Positions 1 through 5,916 of a stretch of 31,015 bases of DNA are shown here, piece by piece. A program made the position numbers and the translations under genes. Below the pieces are notes generated by a model, which saw nothing but the letters and a program-made list of their open reading frames with translations, did not search any database and was not told the DNA's origin. Position 1 is the first letter of the stretch. Each line of letters starts with the position of its first letter. The DNA comes from a virus. Location of the stretch: positions 1 through 31,015 of the IMG/VR virus record IMGVR_UViG_3300033150_000717. One strand, given 5' to 3'.

Positions 1-73
1 ATTGATTCAGCCATTCATAGTCCTCATCGTCCACAATCGCCACCTGGCCTTGAGTTAACTCTATCGCTTTCAT
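1..73 (-). CDS. AP2/HNH homing endonuclease, N-terminal fragment (cut by window edge)
   Basis: Only the first 24 codons are inside the window; the start ATG is at 71-73. The visible residues, beginning MKAIELTQGQVAIVDDEDY, match the N-termini of the complete copies starting at 7644, 9602 and 10593, so this is another member of the same family. The HNH and AP2 parts lie beyond the window. Its upstream region carries the full promoter and double-helix leader seen at the other copies. The Shine-Dalgarno is weaker here (AGAAG rather than AGGAG). Confidence 0.85.
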   Translation of the reverse strand, partial: MKAIELTQGQVAIVDDEDYEWLNQ

Positions 74-87
74 AAGGTTACGCTTCT

Positions 88-188
88 AAAAAAGCCGCTT
101 TACCGGAGACAATAAGGCTCTTATGAGGAGGTTTACCGGTAAAAGCGGCTTCGATTTTATTATGATTTTCATAAAAGCCTCATTGTCT
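88..188 (-). promoter_or_regulatory. Leader element E1: interleaved double helix (pseudoknot topology) with U-tract
   Basis: Read on the minus strand, helix S1 is 176-188 with 107-119 (13 pairs, one G-U). Helix S2 is 136-151 with 92-106 (15 pairs, one bulged base). The order is S1, S2, S1', S2', so the helices interlock. S1' and S2' are directly adjacent, and six U follow S2' (88-93). Position 188, the first base of S1, is 7 nt below the -10 box and is the expected transcription start. The architecture matches four other elements in the window. Confidence 0.85.
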
Positions 189-194
189 ATAGTA

Positions 195-222
195 AGTATA
201 ACACATTTTTGGAGATTGTCAA
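195..222 (-). promoter_or_regulatory. Sigma-70 promoter of element E1
   Basis: Consensus -35 TTGACA (217-222), 16-bp spacer, -10 TATACT (195-200) preceded by an extended -10 TGn. An A/T-rich stretch lies upstream. The spacer resembles those of the promoters at 9717-9744 and 10705-10732, so the promoters look paralogous. Confidence 0.85.
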
Positions 223-234
223 ATAAAAACAATT

Positions 235-471
235 TTATTTATTTACACCATTTTTGGCATCCTGAAACAACTTCCACGTCTCAGCTTGCTTAACTAATGC
301 TGCTTTCATCTCATCTTCAGACAACTCGCCAACTTCTGCTCTTTTGGCTATTTCTGCTGATACCGCCGCCGTCCTATTAAGCAAGTCAGAATACTTCGGA
401 CTTAACTGGACGCCACTACATCCAACTACAAAAACCGCTACCAATACCAATACTACAATTCTTTTTTTCAT
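235..471 (-). CDS. Small predicted lipoprotein
   Basis: A 78-residue protein with a basic N-terminus (MKKR), a hydrophobic stretch of about 13 residues and a lipobox VVGC, with Cys18 as the predicted lipidated residue. The rest is a short helical, charged region. This predicts an envelope lipoprotein. Small phage lipoproteins can be outer spanins or superinfection-exclusion proteins, but nothing here decides between these and no inner spanin or endolysin is adjacent. It is the last gene before promoter E1. The Shine-Dalgarno AAGGTG fits the ATG at 471. Confidence 0.75.
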   Translation of the reverse strand: MKKRIVVLVLVAVFVVGCSGVQLSPKYSDLLNRTAAVSAEIAKRAEVGELSEDEMKAALVKQAETWKLFQDAKNGVNK

Positions 472-489
472 AATTACACCTTACCTTTC

Positions 490-888
490 CTAAAATGGTA
501 AATCTTCAAATCCTGCAGTTATCCTACAATTAACCGATTTACTCGTATCTATCTTCTCAATTAGTTTATTGATTGCTTCAATGGTTTCCAGACTCCACTC
601 GCTCTGTGCTTTTTTAATATCTTTTGACATCTGCATACGAGCATCAGTAAACTCTTTACAACAAATAGAACCCACATCGTGTATTGGGCAATCAACACAA
701 CAGTCATAATGCTGACATAATGCACAATGGACTGCTGAAGTCGATACAAGTTCATCGTCTCCTGCGTTGAGATATTCATCAGGACCTGCGTCTCGAATCT
801 GCTTCCAGTGCAGTGCAGAACATTCCCTTACGGCTATAGGACTTTTCATTGCGGCCTTTTTTATTTCTTCTTTAGTCAGCCACTTCAT
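490..888 (-). CDS. Cys-rich protein, paralogue A, with SSB-tip-like C-terminus
   Basis: A 132-residue protein of unknown function. It has a central cysteine cluster (CALCQHYDCCVDCPI, then ICC) suggesting metal binding, and a helical C-terminal part. It is a tandem duplicate of the gene at 885-1256: the first about 27 residues are nearly identical and the cysteine spacing is similar. Its last residues, FEDLPF, resemble the acidic C-terminal tip of SSB proteins; the phage SSB in this window ends DDLIPF. The ATG at 886-888 overlaps the stop of the upstream paralogue and uses Shine-Dalgarno AGGGAG. Confidence 0.75.
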   Translation of the reverse strand: MKWLTKEEIKKAAMKSPIAVRECSALHWKQIRDAGPDEYLNAGDDELVSTSAVHCALCQHYDCCVDCPIHDVGSICCKEFTDARMQMSKDIKKAQSEWSLETIEAINKLIEKIDTSKSVNCRITAGFEDLPF

Positions 889-1267
889 TTTTGTCTCCCT
901 TCAATTCTTTCTATCAACCTATCTATCGCTTCAAGAGTCTTCGGACTCCATTGCTCTTTTCCCTCATCTATATCCTCTTTTATCAAATCATTTGCGTCCT
1001 CATACTCTTCGCAACACACAAAGTCTTCATCGTGTATAGGACAGAGTTCGCAACGACATCGAAAACCATTTTCATAACGTTGACATAAAGCACAATAATT
1101 CTGACTTGTTGACACGACACCCTGTAGTTCTGCATCACAAAACTCCTTTGGTCCGGCATCCTTAATTTGTCTCCAATGTAGTGCAGAACATTCCCTTACG
1201 GCTATAGGACTTTTCATTGCGGCCTTTTTTATTTCTTCTTCAGTCAGCCACTTCATTTTTGTCTCCC
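818..1267. repeat. Near-identical direct repeats at the 5' ends of the two Cys-rich genes
   Basis: About 85 bp covering the Shine-Dalgarno, start codon and first about 25 codons (818-903) recurs nearly unchanged at about 1183-1267. Start codon to start codon distance is 368 bp. The rest of each gene has diverged much more. This indicates tandem duplication with either recent gene conversion or constraint at the 5' ends. Confidence 0.8.
885..1256 (-). CDS. Cys-rich protein, paralogue B
   Basis: Unknown function. From the ATG at 1254-1256 the protein is 123 residues; an upstream in-frame extension to 1277 is less likely because Shine-Dalgarno AGGGAG sits at the right distance from 1256. It shares MKWLTEEEIKKAAMKSPIAVRECSALHW-type N-terminal sequence and a Cys cluster (CALCQRY, CRCELCPIHD, CC) with its neighbour at 490-888, consistent with a small metal-binding fold. 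It lacks the FEDLPF tail of the neighbour. Its stop overlaps the next ATG as ATGA, suggesting coupled translation. Confidence 0.75.
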   Translation of the reverse strand: MKWLTEEEIKKAAMKSPIAVRECSALHWRQIKDAGPKEFCDAELQGVVSTSQNYCALCQRYENGFRCRCELCPIHDEDFVCCEEYEDANDLIKEDIDEGKEQWSPKTLEAIDRLIERIEGRQK

Positions 1268-1935
1268 TTCTTTCCAATAATTATTTTTGGTTCAACACCT
1301 GTTCGGTCCATTAACCATGCGCCAGGTCCATAAAGTAAACTTTTAACCTTGTCTCCCCACTGAATTACTGAGCTTGACTCATAAACATTTACTTTACTAA
1401 AATTAAAGGCTTCTATAAAGCTTGAATTATAACCAAATATCTCACTATTATCATAAGCCATTATTCTGCTATTACCATAAGCCTTTATTTGACTTGAATC
1501 AAAAGCACTTATTTCACTTAAATCATAAGCATTCACTAAACTTGAACCATGTGCTTCTACTTTGCCAAAAGCCGCTGTGATATAAGTATTACCACTAACT
1601 TTTCTTGTTTGATTTGGCAAAACCACTTTTGCCTTAAGCCATTTTTCTAATTCTTTTCTGACCACATTTTCAACTACTTTTGTAGTTTCTGTATTATACC
1701 ACGAAGGTAATAATGTTTGATTAAGTTCATATTCCCATTTTGGTAATGGCGAAATATAATCACAATTCGGTGGGGTAACCTTTACACATATAAGAGCGAA
1801 TTCACTCCGATTATCCCATATCTTAAGATTGAATTTTTCGAGTATGTCTTTATAAGATTCACTGATATCAGAACCCCAAAAAACATTATAATCGCTATTT
1901 TCTTTTGTTACTATAAAATTCGCTGACTGGCACAT
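1240..1935 (-). CDS. Protein with octapeptide beta-solenoid repeats
   Basis: A 231-residue protein. The N-terminal 120 residues are unrecognised. Residues from about 128 to 195 consist of about eight 8-residue repeats of the form x-S-S-x-I-x-A-Y/F (for example DSSQIKAY, GNSRIMAY, DNSEIFGY), the pattern of a narrow beta-solenoid. Similar repeats occur in phage and bacterial proteins of unknown role. It lies in the early operon, not with the tail genes, so a receptor-binding role is not implied. Shine-Dalgarno AAAGGAG precedes the ATG at 1935. Its 3' end overlaps the start of the next gene by 17 bp. Confidence 0.7.
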   Translation of the reverse strand: MCQSANFIVTKENSDYNVFWGSDISESYKDILEKFNLKIWDNRSEFALICVKVTPPNCDYISPLPKWEYELNQTLLPSWYNTETTKVVENVVRKELEKWLKAKVVLPNQTRKVSGNTYITAAFGKVEAHGSSLVNAYDLSEISAFDSSQIKAYGNSRIMAYDNSEIFGYNSSFIEAFNFSKVNVYESSSVIQWGDKVKSLLYGPGAWLMDRTGVEPKIIIGKKGDKNEVAD

Positions 1936-1977
1936 ATTTAGCTCCTTTCTCGGCCATTGCCGAAAATCTATTAAAAA

Positions 1978-2005
1978 TCAGGTGTAATCATTCAGGTGTA
2001 ATCAT
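1978..2005. repeat. Perfect 14-bp tandem duplication at the stop of the NinG-like gene
   Basis: The 14-mer TCAGGTGTAATCAT occurs twice in a row (1978-1991 and 1992-2005). The duplication spans the stop codon of the gene at 1988-2416. Without it the reading frame would end MITPDF rather than MITPE. Confidence 0.9.
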
Positions 2006-2416
2006 TTCAGATAATTCCTTGTATTTCTCTTCATAATCAATCGATATGTGCTTTTTATTATTTTTATTTCTTTCATACCACTCATAGGTCTCCGATTTAT
2101 TTTTTTTCATCCATTTCCAAAAGTTTTGTTGTTGTTCTAAATCACCGTGAGCAGCTATCCGGACACCATCAATTACAGAACCCCAAATATGACAGCGAAC
2201 ACAGAGACATATGCCATTATATATATCATGTCTAAACTGCGGATACGCACCTTTACTGAGTAGATGATGAGAGTTCAAACCTTTAATTGGCCTGCCATCC
2301 TTTGTCAGCTTTCCGGGCCTGCCACAAATTTCACAATGACCTACCAATCGAACAAGATGCGACCATAGATTATCGCATTGCTTCTTCCAATATCGTCTAT
2401 TTTTCTTTTTCATCAT
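1988..2416 (-). CDS. NinG/Rap-like HNH recombination nuclease
   Basis: A protein of about 142 residues with a CxxC zinc pair (CEICGR), an HH pair (NSHHLLSKGAYPQ) and a second CxxC (CLCVRCH). This is the layout of small HNH/NinG-type nucleases found in lambdoid recombination operons, where NinG (Rap) acts on branched DNA. Assignment to that group is by motif and context (SSB, annealase and helicase loader nearby), not by full-length match. The start is ambiguous (ATG at 2416 or 2413, or TTG at 2419). The 2416 ATG overlaps the stop of the endonuclease remnant just upstream. Confidence 0.65.
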   Translation of the reverse strand: MMKKKNRRYWKKQCDNLWSHLVRLVGHCEICGRPGKLTKDGRPIKGLNSHHLLSKGAYPQFRHDIYNGICLCVRCHIWGSVIDGVRIAAHGDLEQQQNFWKWMKKNKSETYEWYERNKNNKKHISIDYEEKYKELSEMITPE

Positions 2417-2457
2417 CAAGCTCTTTTAAAATTAAGATTTGCGTATTCACCAAACAA
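2416..2457 (-). pseudogene. 3' remnant of an AP2/HNH endonuclease gene
   Basis: Directly after the stop of the helicase-loader gene, in the same frame, 14 codons read LFGEYANLNFKRA-stop. This is the C-terminus of the AP2/HNH family: the copy at 3234-3704 ends LFGEYANLNLKRA. The nucleotide match over the 42 bases is 36/42. Everything upstream of this tail has been lost. The TGA of the remnant overlaps the ATG of the NinG-like gene, so the scar also supplies the upstream translation context of that gene. Confidence 0.85.
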
Positions 2458-3231
2458 CTATTTATTTATTATTTTCTTCAAAACTATCTCTTTGCTCATA
2501 AACCGGATACGATGTGCAATCCGCTCATCATATATTCCCGCTAATTTGTCCTGTTCCACATTGCTGCTAAAATGTGTAATAAAATTACGATAATACCGCT
2601 TGTTAATCAATGCATATAAAAGAACTCTGGCTGCCTCTGACTCTTGGCCTTTAGCTGTGCGTTTACCAGCCCCAATATCATCAAAACATAACACATCCGG
2701 CCTTATATACCGAGTTAATATATCTAATTCAGTCTCTTTTGCTGCTGGCTGATATGTATTTCGGACCTCAATTTGAAAATCCACCCAATTTAAAACCTTA
2801 GCACTTCTGCCATTAGCTAATGCGTCGCAGGCTATTGCGCATAGAGCCCAAGTTTTACCACTGTCGCTTGGCCCACAAATATAGCTTGACCTATCCCACT
2901 GAAGACTTAAATTTGGTATAAAATTAGCCAGCGTAGGGAGCTTGCCATCTCTAATATACAGCTCACCTACATTAGCCAACATCACCGCTTTTCTTATCTG
3001 CTCACCGTCGCTTGCTAACATCCATTCGTGTTGTCTTCTACATACTCTTTTACTACACACACGCTCTATAAAACTCTCCTCACTGTCAGCGGGCACAGCT
3101 TCTTTGGCGTGTTTAACTCCGCAAAATGGACATCGGACGTCTATATCTTTATAACGTATTCTGTTTGGATTATTTATCATCTTACTTAGCTCTGTCTTTT
3201 TCAGGAACATAATCTTTCCCAGTTTTTTCAT
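2458..3231 (-). CDS. DnaC/IstB-like AAA+ helicase loader
   Basis: A 257-residue AAA+ ATPase. Visible motifs: an N-terminal zinc-ribbon-like set (C34, C37, C59, C64); Walker A GPSDSGKT (120-127); Walker B LCFDDIG (181-187); sensor-1-like HFSSN ending at N224; candidate arginine finger in RIAHRIR (237-243). DnaC-type proteins load the replicative helicase at the origin, here presumably with the initiator encoded just upstream (3778-4575). It follows the truncated endonuclease gene by 2 bp, with an AAAAGAGC stretch as a weak ribosome site. An internal start at residue 8 (MFLKKTE) is also possible. Confidence 0.85.
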   Translation of the reverse strand: MKKLGKIMFLKKTELSKMINNPNRIRYKDIDVRCPFCGVKHAKEAVPADSEESFIERVCSKRVCRRQHEWMLASDGEQIRKAVMLANVGELYIRDGKLPTLANFIPNLSLQWDRSSYICGPSDSGKTWALCAIACDALANGRSAKVLNWVDFQIEVRNTYQPAAKETELDILTRYIRPDVLCFDDIGAGKRTAKGQESEAARVLLYALINKRYYRNFITHFSSNVEQDKLAGIYDERIAHRIRFMSKEIVLKKIINK

Positions 3232-3233
3232 TA

Positions 3234-3704
3234 TTAAGCTCTTTTAAGATTAAGATTAGCATATTCGCCAAATAATTCTAACGCCTTGGTATCATAGGCT
3301 TTAGCAGCTTCTGCCTCTGAAGTAAAATAGCCAAGATGAATGTGTTTTCCATTAAAGCAGATTCGTGCCCCCCATTTTTTCACATCTTTACGCCAACTAA
3401 CACCGTTATATCTTGACGAGGTTTCTTTGCCACACCAAGTCCGATGTTTGCGCTGATTCATTCCGTTTTGTTGATGGCTACAGATTCGTAAATTACATCG
3501 GCGATTATCGAGTGTATTATGGTTGATGTGGTCTGCCTGTCGTTTATCGCCGTATTTTAACCCTAAAATCTCTCGGTGCATAAGAATACGATGTTGTTTT
3601 CCATTGATTTGCGGAGAATGGCACCTGGCATAAAATGATGCTGTAATTGAACTCCAATGAGCATACCATTTCCACCGGTTAAGTTGTGCTTTTCTATGTA
3701 ACAT
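3234..3704 (-). CDS. AP2/HNH homing endonuclease, 5'-truncated and leaderless
   Basis: From the ATG at 3702-3704 the protein is 156 residues. It contains the HNH core (QADHINHNTLDNRRCNLR) and a C-terminal AP2 domain (RYNGVSWRKDVKKWGARI..LGYFTSEAEAAKAYD). It lacks the first about 20 residues (MKTIQLTQGQVALVDDEDY) found in the family, replaced by MLHRKAQ. The ATG lies only 6 bp below a consensus -10 box, so the transcript would be leaderless or nearly so. The double-helix leader present at the other copies is missing. A single deletion between promoter and gene explains both losses. Whether the protein is active is unknown. Confidence 0.75.
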   Translation of the reverse strand: MLHRKAQLNRWKWYAHWSSITASFYARCHSPQINGKQHRILMHREILGLKYGDKRQADHINHNTLDNRRCNLRICSHQQNGMNQRKHRTWCGKETSSRYNGVSWRKDVKKWGARICFNGKHIHLGYFTSEAEAAKAYDTKALELFGEYANLNLKRA

Positions 3705-3710
3705 ATTGTA

Positions 3711-3738
3711 AATATAGCCTATAACAGTCATTTGTCAA
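3711..3738 (-). promoter_or_regulatory. Sigma-70 promoter E6 without leader
   Basis: -35 TTGACA (3733-3738), 16-bp spacer, -10 TATATT (3711-3716). The expected start of transcription coincides with the ATG at 3704. Unlike the five other promoters of this kind, no S1/S2 helices follow. Confidence 0.7.
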
Positions 3739-3777
3739 GTGGCGAATTTCACATATCAAAAACTTACTCTTTCACCT

Positions 3778-4575
3778 TCATTTATCCTTCCAATATTCTT
3801 CACTGCCCGGGTCAAGCTCTTTTGTTTGTTCTGTTCGTCCGCAAACATAATCATAGCGACCTTCTAAAACCCTTGTATAATTCCTGTCGTTCTGGATTAT
3901 CCAGTCAAAATCTGCCTTCCAGCCTCTCTCACCTCCACCTGTAAGAAACTTGCTGGCGGATGTTTTATCAATTATTTCTCGCCAATGTTCCTTAAATTGC
4001 TTTTCCTTAAATCTGGTAGTAAGATGTTTTCTTCTAGATGCGGTTAATTCTCTGGCTTTAGGTAATTTTTCTGTTTGATTCCAATAATTGAAAAAATTGA
4101 TTATTTTAGCAGTTGTTTGTGCGCGCGCATTCTCTTCTGTATTTCTATTTTTGTATATCTCTACTGTATTACTCCCTTTGCTGTTTCCGCAATAGGGTAT
4201 TGTCGTTTCCGCAATAGGGTTCTTGTCGTTTCCGCAATAGGGTTCTTGACATTTTCGCAATACCCTTATTGTGTCATTTGCTTTTGGCGTTAGCCATAAT
4301 ATCCGTTCTACTATTTGCTTTCCTTTTCGTTTTTCTGACGATTTTACCCAACCTTTTGAAATTAAACTATTGATAATACGGCTACACCTGCACTTGCTTA
4401 ACCCTGAAAATGCGGCAAAATGACTGTTTGAGGCAAAACAACCACGCTCCGACTTTGACAAACTGTCGATTTCAACCAAAAAAACTTTTTCTTGAAGTGT
4501 TAATTCCTTATTTAGCCAGATATGACGTGGTATCCATACGCCCTTAAAGTCTCTTGATACGGTTTTTTCTATCAT
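3778..4575 (-). CDS. Replication initiator, lambda O-like, with embedded origin
   Basis: A 265-residue protein from the ATG at 4573-4575; an upstream in-frame start at 4620 would lie inside the leader and is rejected. Residues about 1-95 look like a winged helix-turn-helix (LTLQEKVFLVEIDSLSKSERGCFASNSHFAAFSGLSKCRCSRIINSLISKGWV). The middle is low complexity and encodes four iterons. The C-terminal part (SASKFLTGGGERGWKADFDWIIQ) is typical of phage replication proteins. This layout, with the origin inside the initiator gene, matches lambda O. The gene is driven by promoter/leader E5, and the DnaC-like loader lies downstream. Confidence 0.8.
   Translation of the reverse strand: MIEKTVSRDFKGVWIPRHIWLNKELTLQEKVFLVEIDSLSKSERGCFASNSHFAAFSGLSKCRCSRIINSLISKGWVKSSEKRKGKQIVERILWLTPKANDTIRVLRKCQEPYCGNDKNPIAETTIPYCGNSKGSNTVEIYKNRNTEENARAQTTAKIINFFNYWNQTEKLPKARELTASRRKHLTTRFKEKQFKEHWREIIDKTSASKFLTGGGERGWKADFDWIIQNDRNYTRVLEGRYDYVCGRTEQTKELDPGSEEYWKDK
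4060..4265. other. Putative replication origin: four iterons plus AT-rich flank
   Basis: The core TTTCCGCAATAGGG (plus strand) occurs exactly at 4184-4197, 4206-4219 and 4229-4242, and a fourth degenerate copy starts at 4252. Spacing is 22, 23 and 23 bp, about two helical turns, so a protein could bind each on the same face. An AT-rich stretch at about 4060-4180 adjoins on the downstream side of the gene, as the duplex-unwinding region does in lambda. Location inside the initiator gene supports an origin; activity is inferred. Confidence 0.8.
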
Positions 4576-4589
4576 AATATCTCTTGTCC

Positions 4590-4697
4590 AAAAGAAAAAC
4601 CCAGATACTGGCTGCAACAATCAAAACCATAAAGACTTGATATACCAGTATTTGGGTTGTTTTGTTTGCTATTAAAATATGGTTTTAACTGTTGCAT
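4590..4697 (-). promoter_or_regulatory. Leader element E5 upstream of the replication initiator
   Basis: S1 is 4679-4696 with 4613-4630: 18 consecutive pairs including two G-U. S2 is 4645-4658 with 4598-4611: 13 of 14 pairs with one A-C mismatch. The order is S1, S2, S1', S2' with 1 nt between S1' and S2'. The U-tract after S2' is UUUUUCUUUU (4590-4599), the same as in E3. The predicted transcription start (4697) is 1 nt before S1. Here the leader precedes a replication gene rather than an endonuclease. Confidence 0.85.
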
Positions 4698-4703
4698 AAT
4701 ATA

Positions 4704-4732
4704 ACTATATCACACTTATCGCCGCTTGTCAA
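4704..4732 (-). promoter_or_regulatory. Sigma-70 promoter of element E5
   Basis: -35 TTGACA (4727-4732), 17-bp spacer, -10 TATAGT (4704-4709) with TGn just upstream. It drives the replication initiator through leader E5. Confidence 0.8.
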
Positions 4733-4790
4733 ATGTTTTTCTGATATTTTTATTAAACACTGCTCTGGCAAAGACTTACCGTCAGTATCG

Positions 4791-4928
4791 CTACAGCTTT
4801 CGTAAGATACGCCCAGAAGCCTTACCGGCAATCCTGCGTATTATCCGCCTGCCGGCTTTACCTTTTCTGACAGCAGTTATATCTCCGAGTAACCTTGCTA
4901 ACCAGTATAAAACACCTCTTATTCTCAT
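4791..4928 (-). CDS. Small basic conserved-type protein (45 aa)
   Basis: A 45-residue ORF: a short hydrophobic/aromatic start (GVLYWLARLLGD) followed by a very basic tail (RKGKAGRRIIRRIAGK). The pattern LYxLARxLGDxxAVxxGKxGxRxxxRxxGKxxGRxxxKL recalls tiny hypothetical proteins I have seen in phages and other mobile elements, but I know no function. The base content and the amphipathic basic helix argue that it is real. The Shine-Dalgarno is weak. It is the last gene before promoter E5. Confidence 0.6.
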   Translation of the reverse strand: MRIRGVLYWLARLLGDITAVRKGKAGRRIIRRIAGKASGRILRKL

Positions 4929-4972
4929 ATTTCAGCTCACTTTGCCGAGACGGCCTCTAATCGGCTCTTCTT

Positions 4973-5094
4973 GGTAGATAAACTATTTCTATTTCGTAAT
5001 TATTGGTAGTTTTATACCAATCTGTTTTTCGGTCATTTTTCAGCCCTTATTTGACAAGGACTTACAGCGGTCAAAATGGCATAGTTTATCTACC
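4973..5094. repeat. 14-bp inverted repeat enclosing a 7-bp hairpin
   Basis: GGTAGATAAACTAT at 4973-4986 is perfectly complementary to 5081-5094, 94 bp away. Between them lies a second hairpin, ATTGGTA at 5002-5008 with TACCAAT at 5015-5021. In RNA the pair would join the 3' end of the gene at 5040-5498 to the leader of the 45-aa ORF. There is no U-tract, so it is not a simple terminator. Confidence 0.7.
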
Positions 5095-5498
5095 AGGCTA
5101 CCCGTTTTTTGCTTATATTTTCGTTTAGATTCAAGTTGTCGTTTTCGAGCGCATTTTTCACACACTTGTTTATATTTTGCCAGCAGAGCGCCGCATTCAC
5201 ATTTACGAATCTTTGCCTCTGGTATTGGTTTTTTGCGGGCATTGAGATATATTTCTCTTGCCTCTAACCGTTCTGCCTGTAAGTCCGGATTATCTTTTGG
5301 GCTTGGATTGTCTGCCAGCGGTAAAACAACTTGCTCGAAATACCGACAGGGCTTCATAGGACTGCAACCTAATAAGCATTTATCGTGTGCCTGAACAAGC
5401 AATTTAGGATTTAGTAGGCCCTCTGGCATTACACCAAGACAAGAGTTATTCGGTAAAAAATTAGCGCAATCGTGTCGGGCCATTGCATATGGCGTCAT
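5040..5498 (-). CDS. Cys-rich zinc-ribbon protein of unknown function
   Basis: A 152-residue protein. The N-terminal half has scattered cysteines (MARHDCANF..CLGV..CLLGCSPMKPCRYFE), a pattern known in phage proteins of unknown role. The C-terminal half has a zinc-ribbon motif (CECGALLAKYKQVCEKCARKR) followed by a lysine-rich tail, suggesting nucleic-acid binding. It is directly downstream of SSB and translated from the ATG at 5498 with a strong AAGGGAG site. No catalytic motif is visible. Confidence 0.7.
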   Translation of the reverse strand: MTPYAMARHDCANFLPNNSCLGVMPEGLLNPKLLVQAHDKCLLGCSPMKPCRYFEQVVLPLADNPSPKDNPDLQAERLEAREIYLNARKKPIPEAKIRKCECGALLAKYKQVCEKCARKRQLESKRKYKQKTGSLVDKLCHFDRCKSLSNKG

Positions 5499-5510
5499 AA
5501 TTTTTCTCCC

Positions 5511-5912
5511 TTAAAACGGTATAAGGTCATCATTCGTCGCCGGTGCATTCGGTGTATCTTCCGGAATATCAGACGAACTTCTATAATTATCACCAAGAAA
5601 TTGAAACGATTCTATGAATATCCTGTGCCTGGAGCGCTTTGAGCCATCTTGGGCCTGCCAAGTGTCCAGGCATAATCGCCCTTCTATGAGTAAGGGGTTG
5701 CCTTTGGTCAAATACTTTTTCAGCGTTTCGGCGGCAGCTCCATAAGCACGACAATCTACATAGCAAACCTCTTCTTTTTGTTGGCCGTTTTTATCTTTAT
5801 ACTTGCGGTTAGTGGCGAGACCTATCTCCGTAACAGGTGTTTGCGATGGTAGATAAGTCATTTCCGGGTCTCTTGTGAGATGGCCTGCTAAAATTATTTT
5901 GTTGTAATTCAT
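5511..5912 (-). CDS. ssb: Single-stranded DNA-binding protein
   Basis: A 133-residue OB-fold SSB from the ATG at 5910-5912, with an AAAGGA site; the longer frame to 5996 overlaps the upstream gene and is not needed. Recognisable SSB sequence includes NKIILAGHLTRDPEMTYLPSQTPVTEIGLATNRKY, then VDCRAYG.AAETLKKYLTKGNPLLIEGRL. The C-terminus is the acidic tip DDLIPF, used by SSBs to recruit repair and replication partners. It lies between the Rad52-like annealase and the initiator, fitting a role in phage recombination and replication. Confidence 0.93.
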   Translation of the reverse strand: MNYNKIILAGHLTRDPEMTYLPSQTPVTEIGLATNRKYKDKNGQQKEEVCYVDCRAYGAAAETLKKYLTKGNPLLIEGRLCLDTWQAQDGSKRSRHRIFIESFQFLGDNYRSSSDIPEDTPNAPATNDDLIPF

Positions 5913-5916
5913 AGTT

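Noticed and set aside
767-1088. Plus-strand ORFs across the early genes
   Set aside because: They are antisense shadows of the minus-strand Cys-rich genes, with no ribosome sites or recognisable domains.
4184-4265. CRISPR-like array
   Set aside because: Repeats are 14-23 bp with no unique spacers of proper length and lie within a coding sequence; they fit iterons.
4576-4620. Upstream in-frame extension of the initiator (start at 4620)
   Set aside because: The extra 15 codons lie inside leader helices S1' and S2' and the U-tract; the ATG at 4575 is the natural start.
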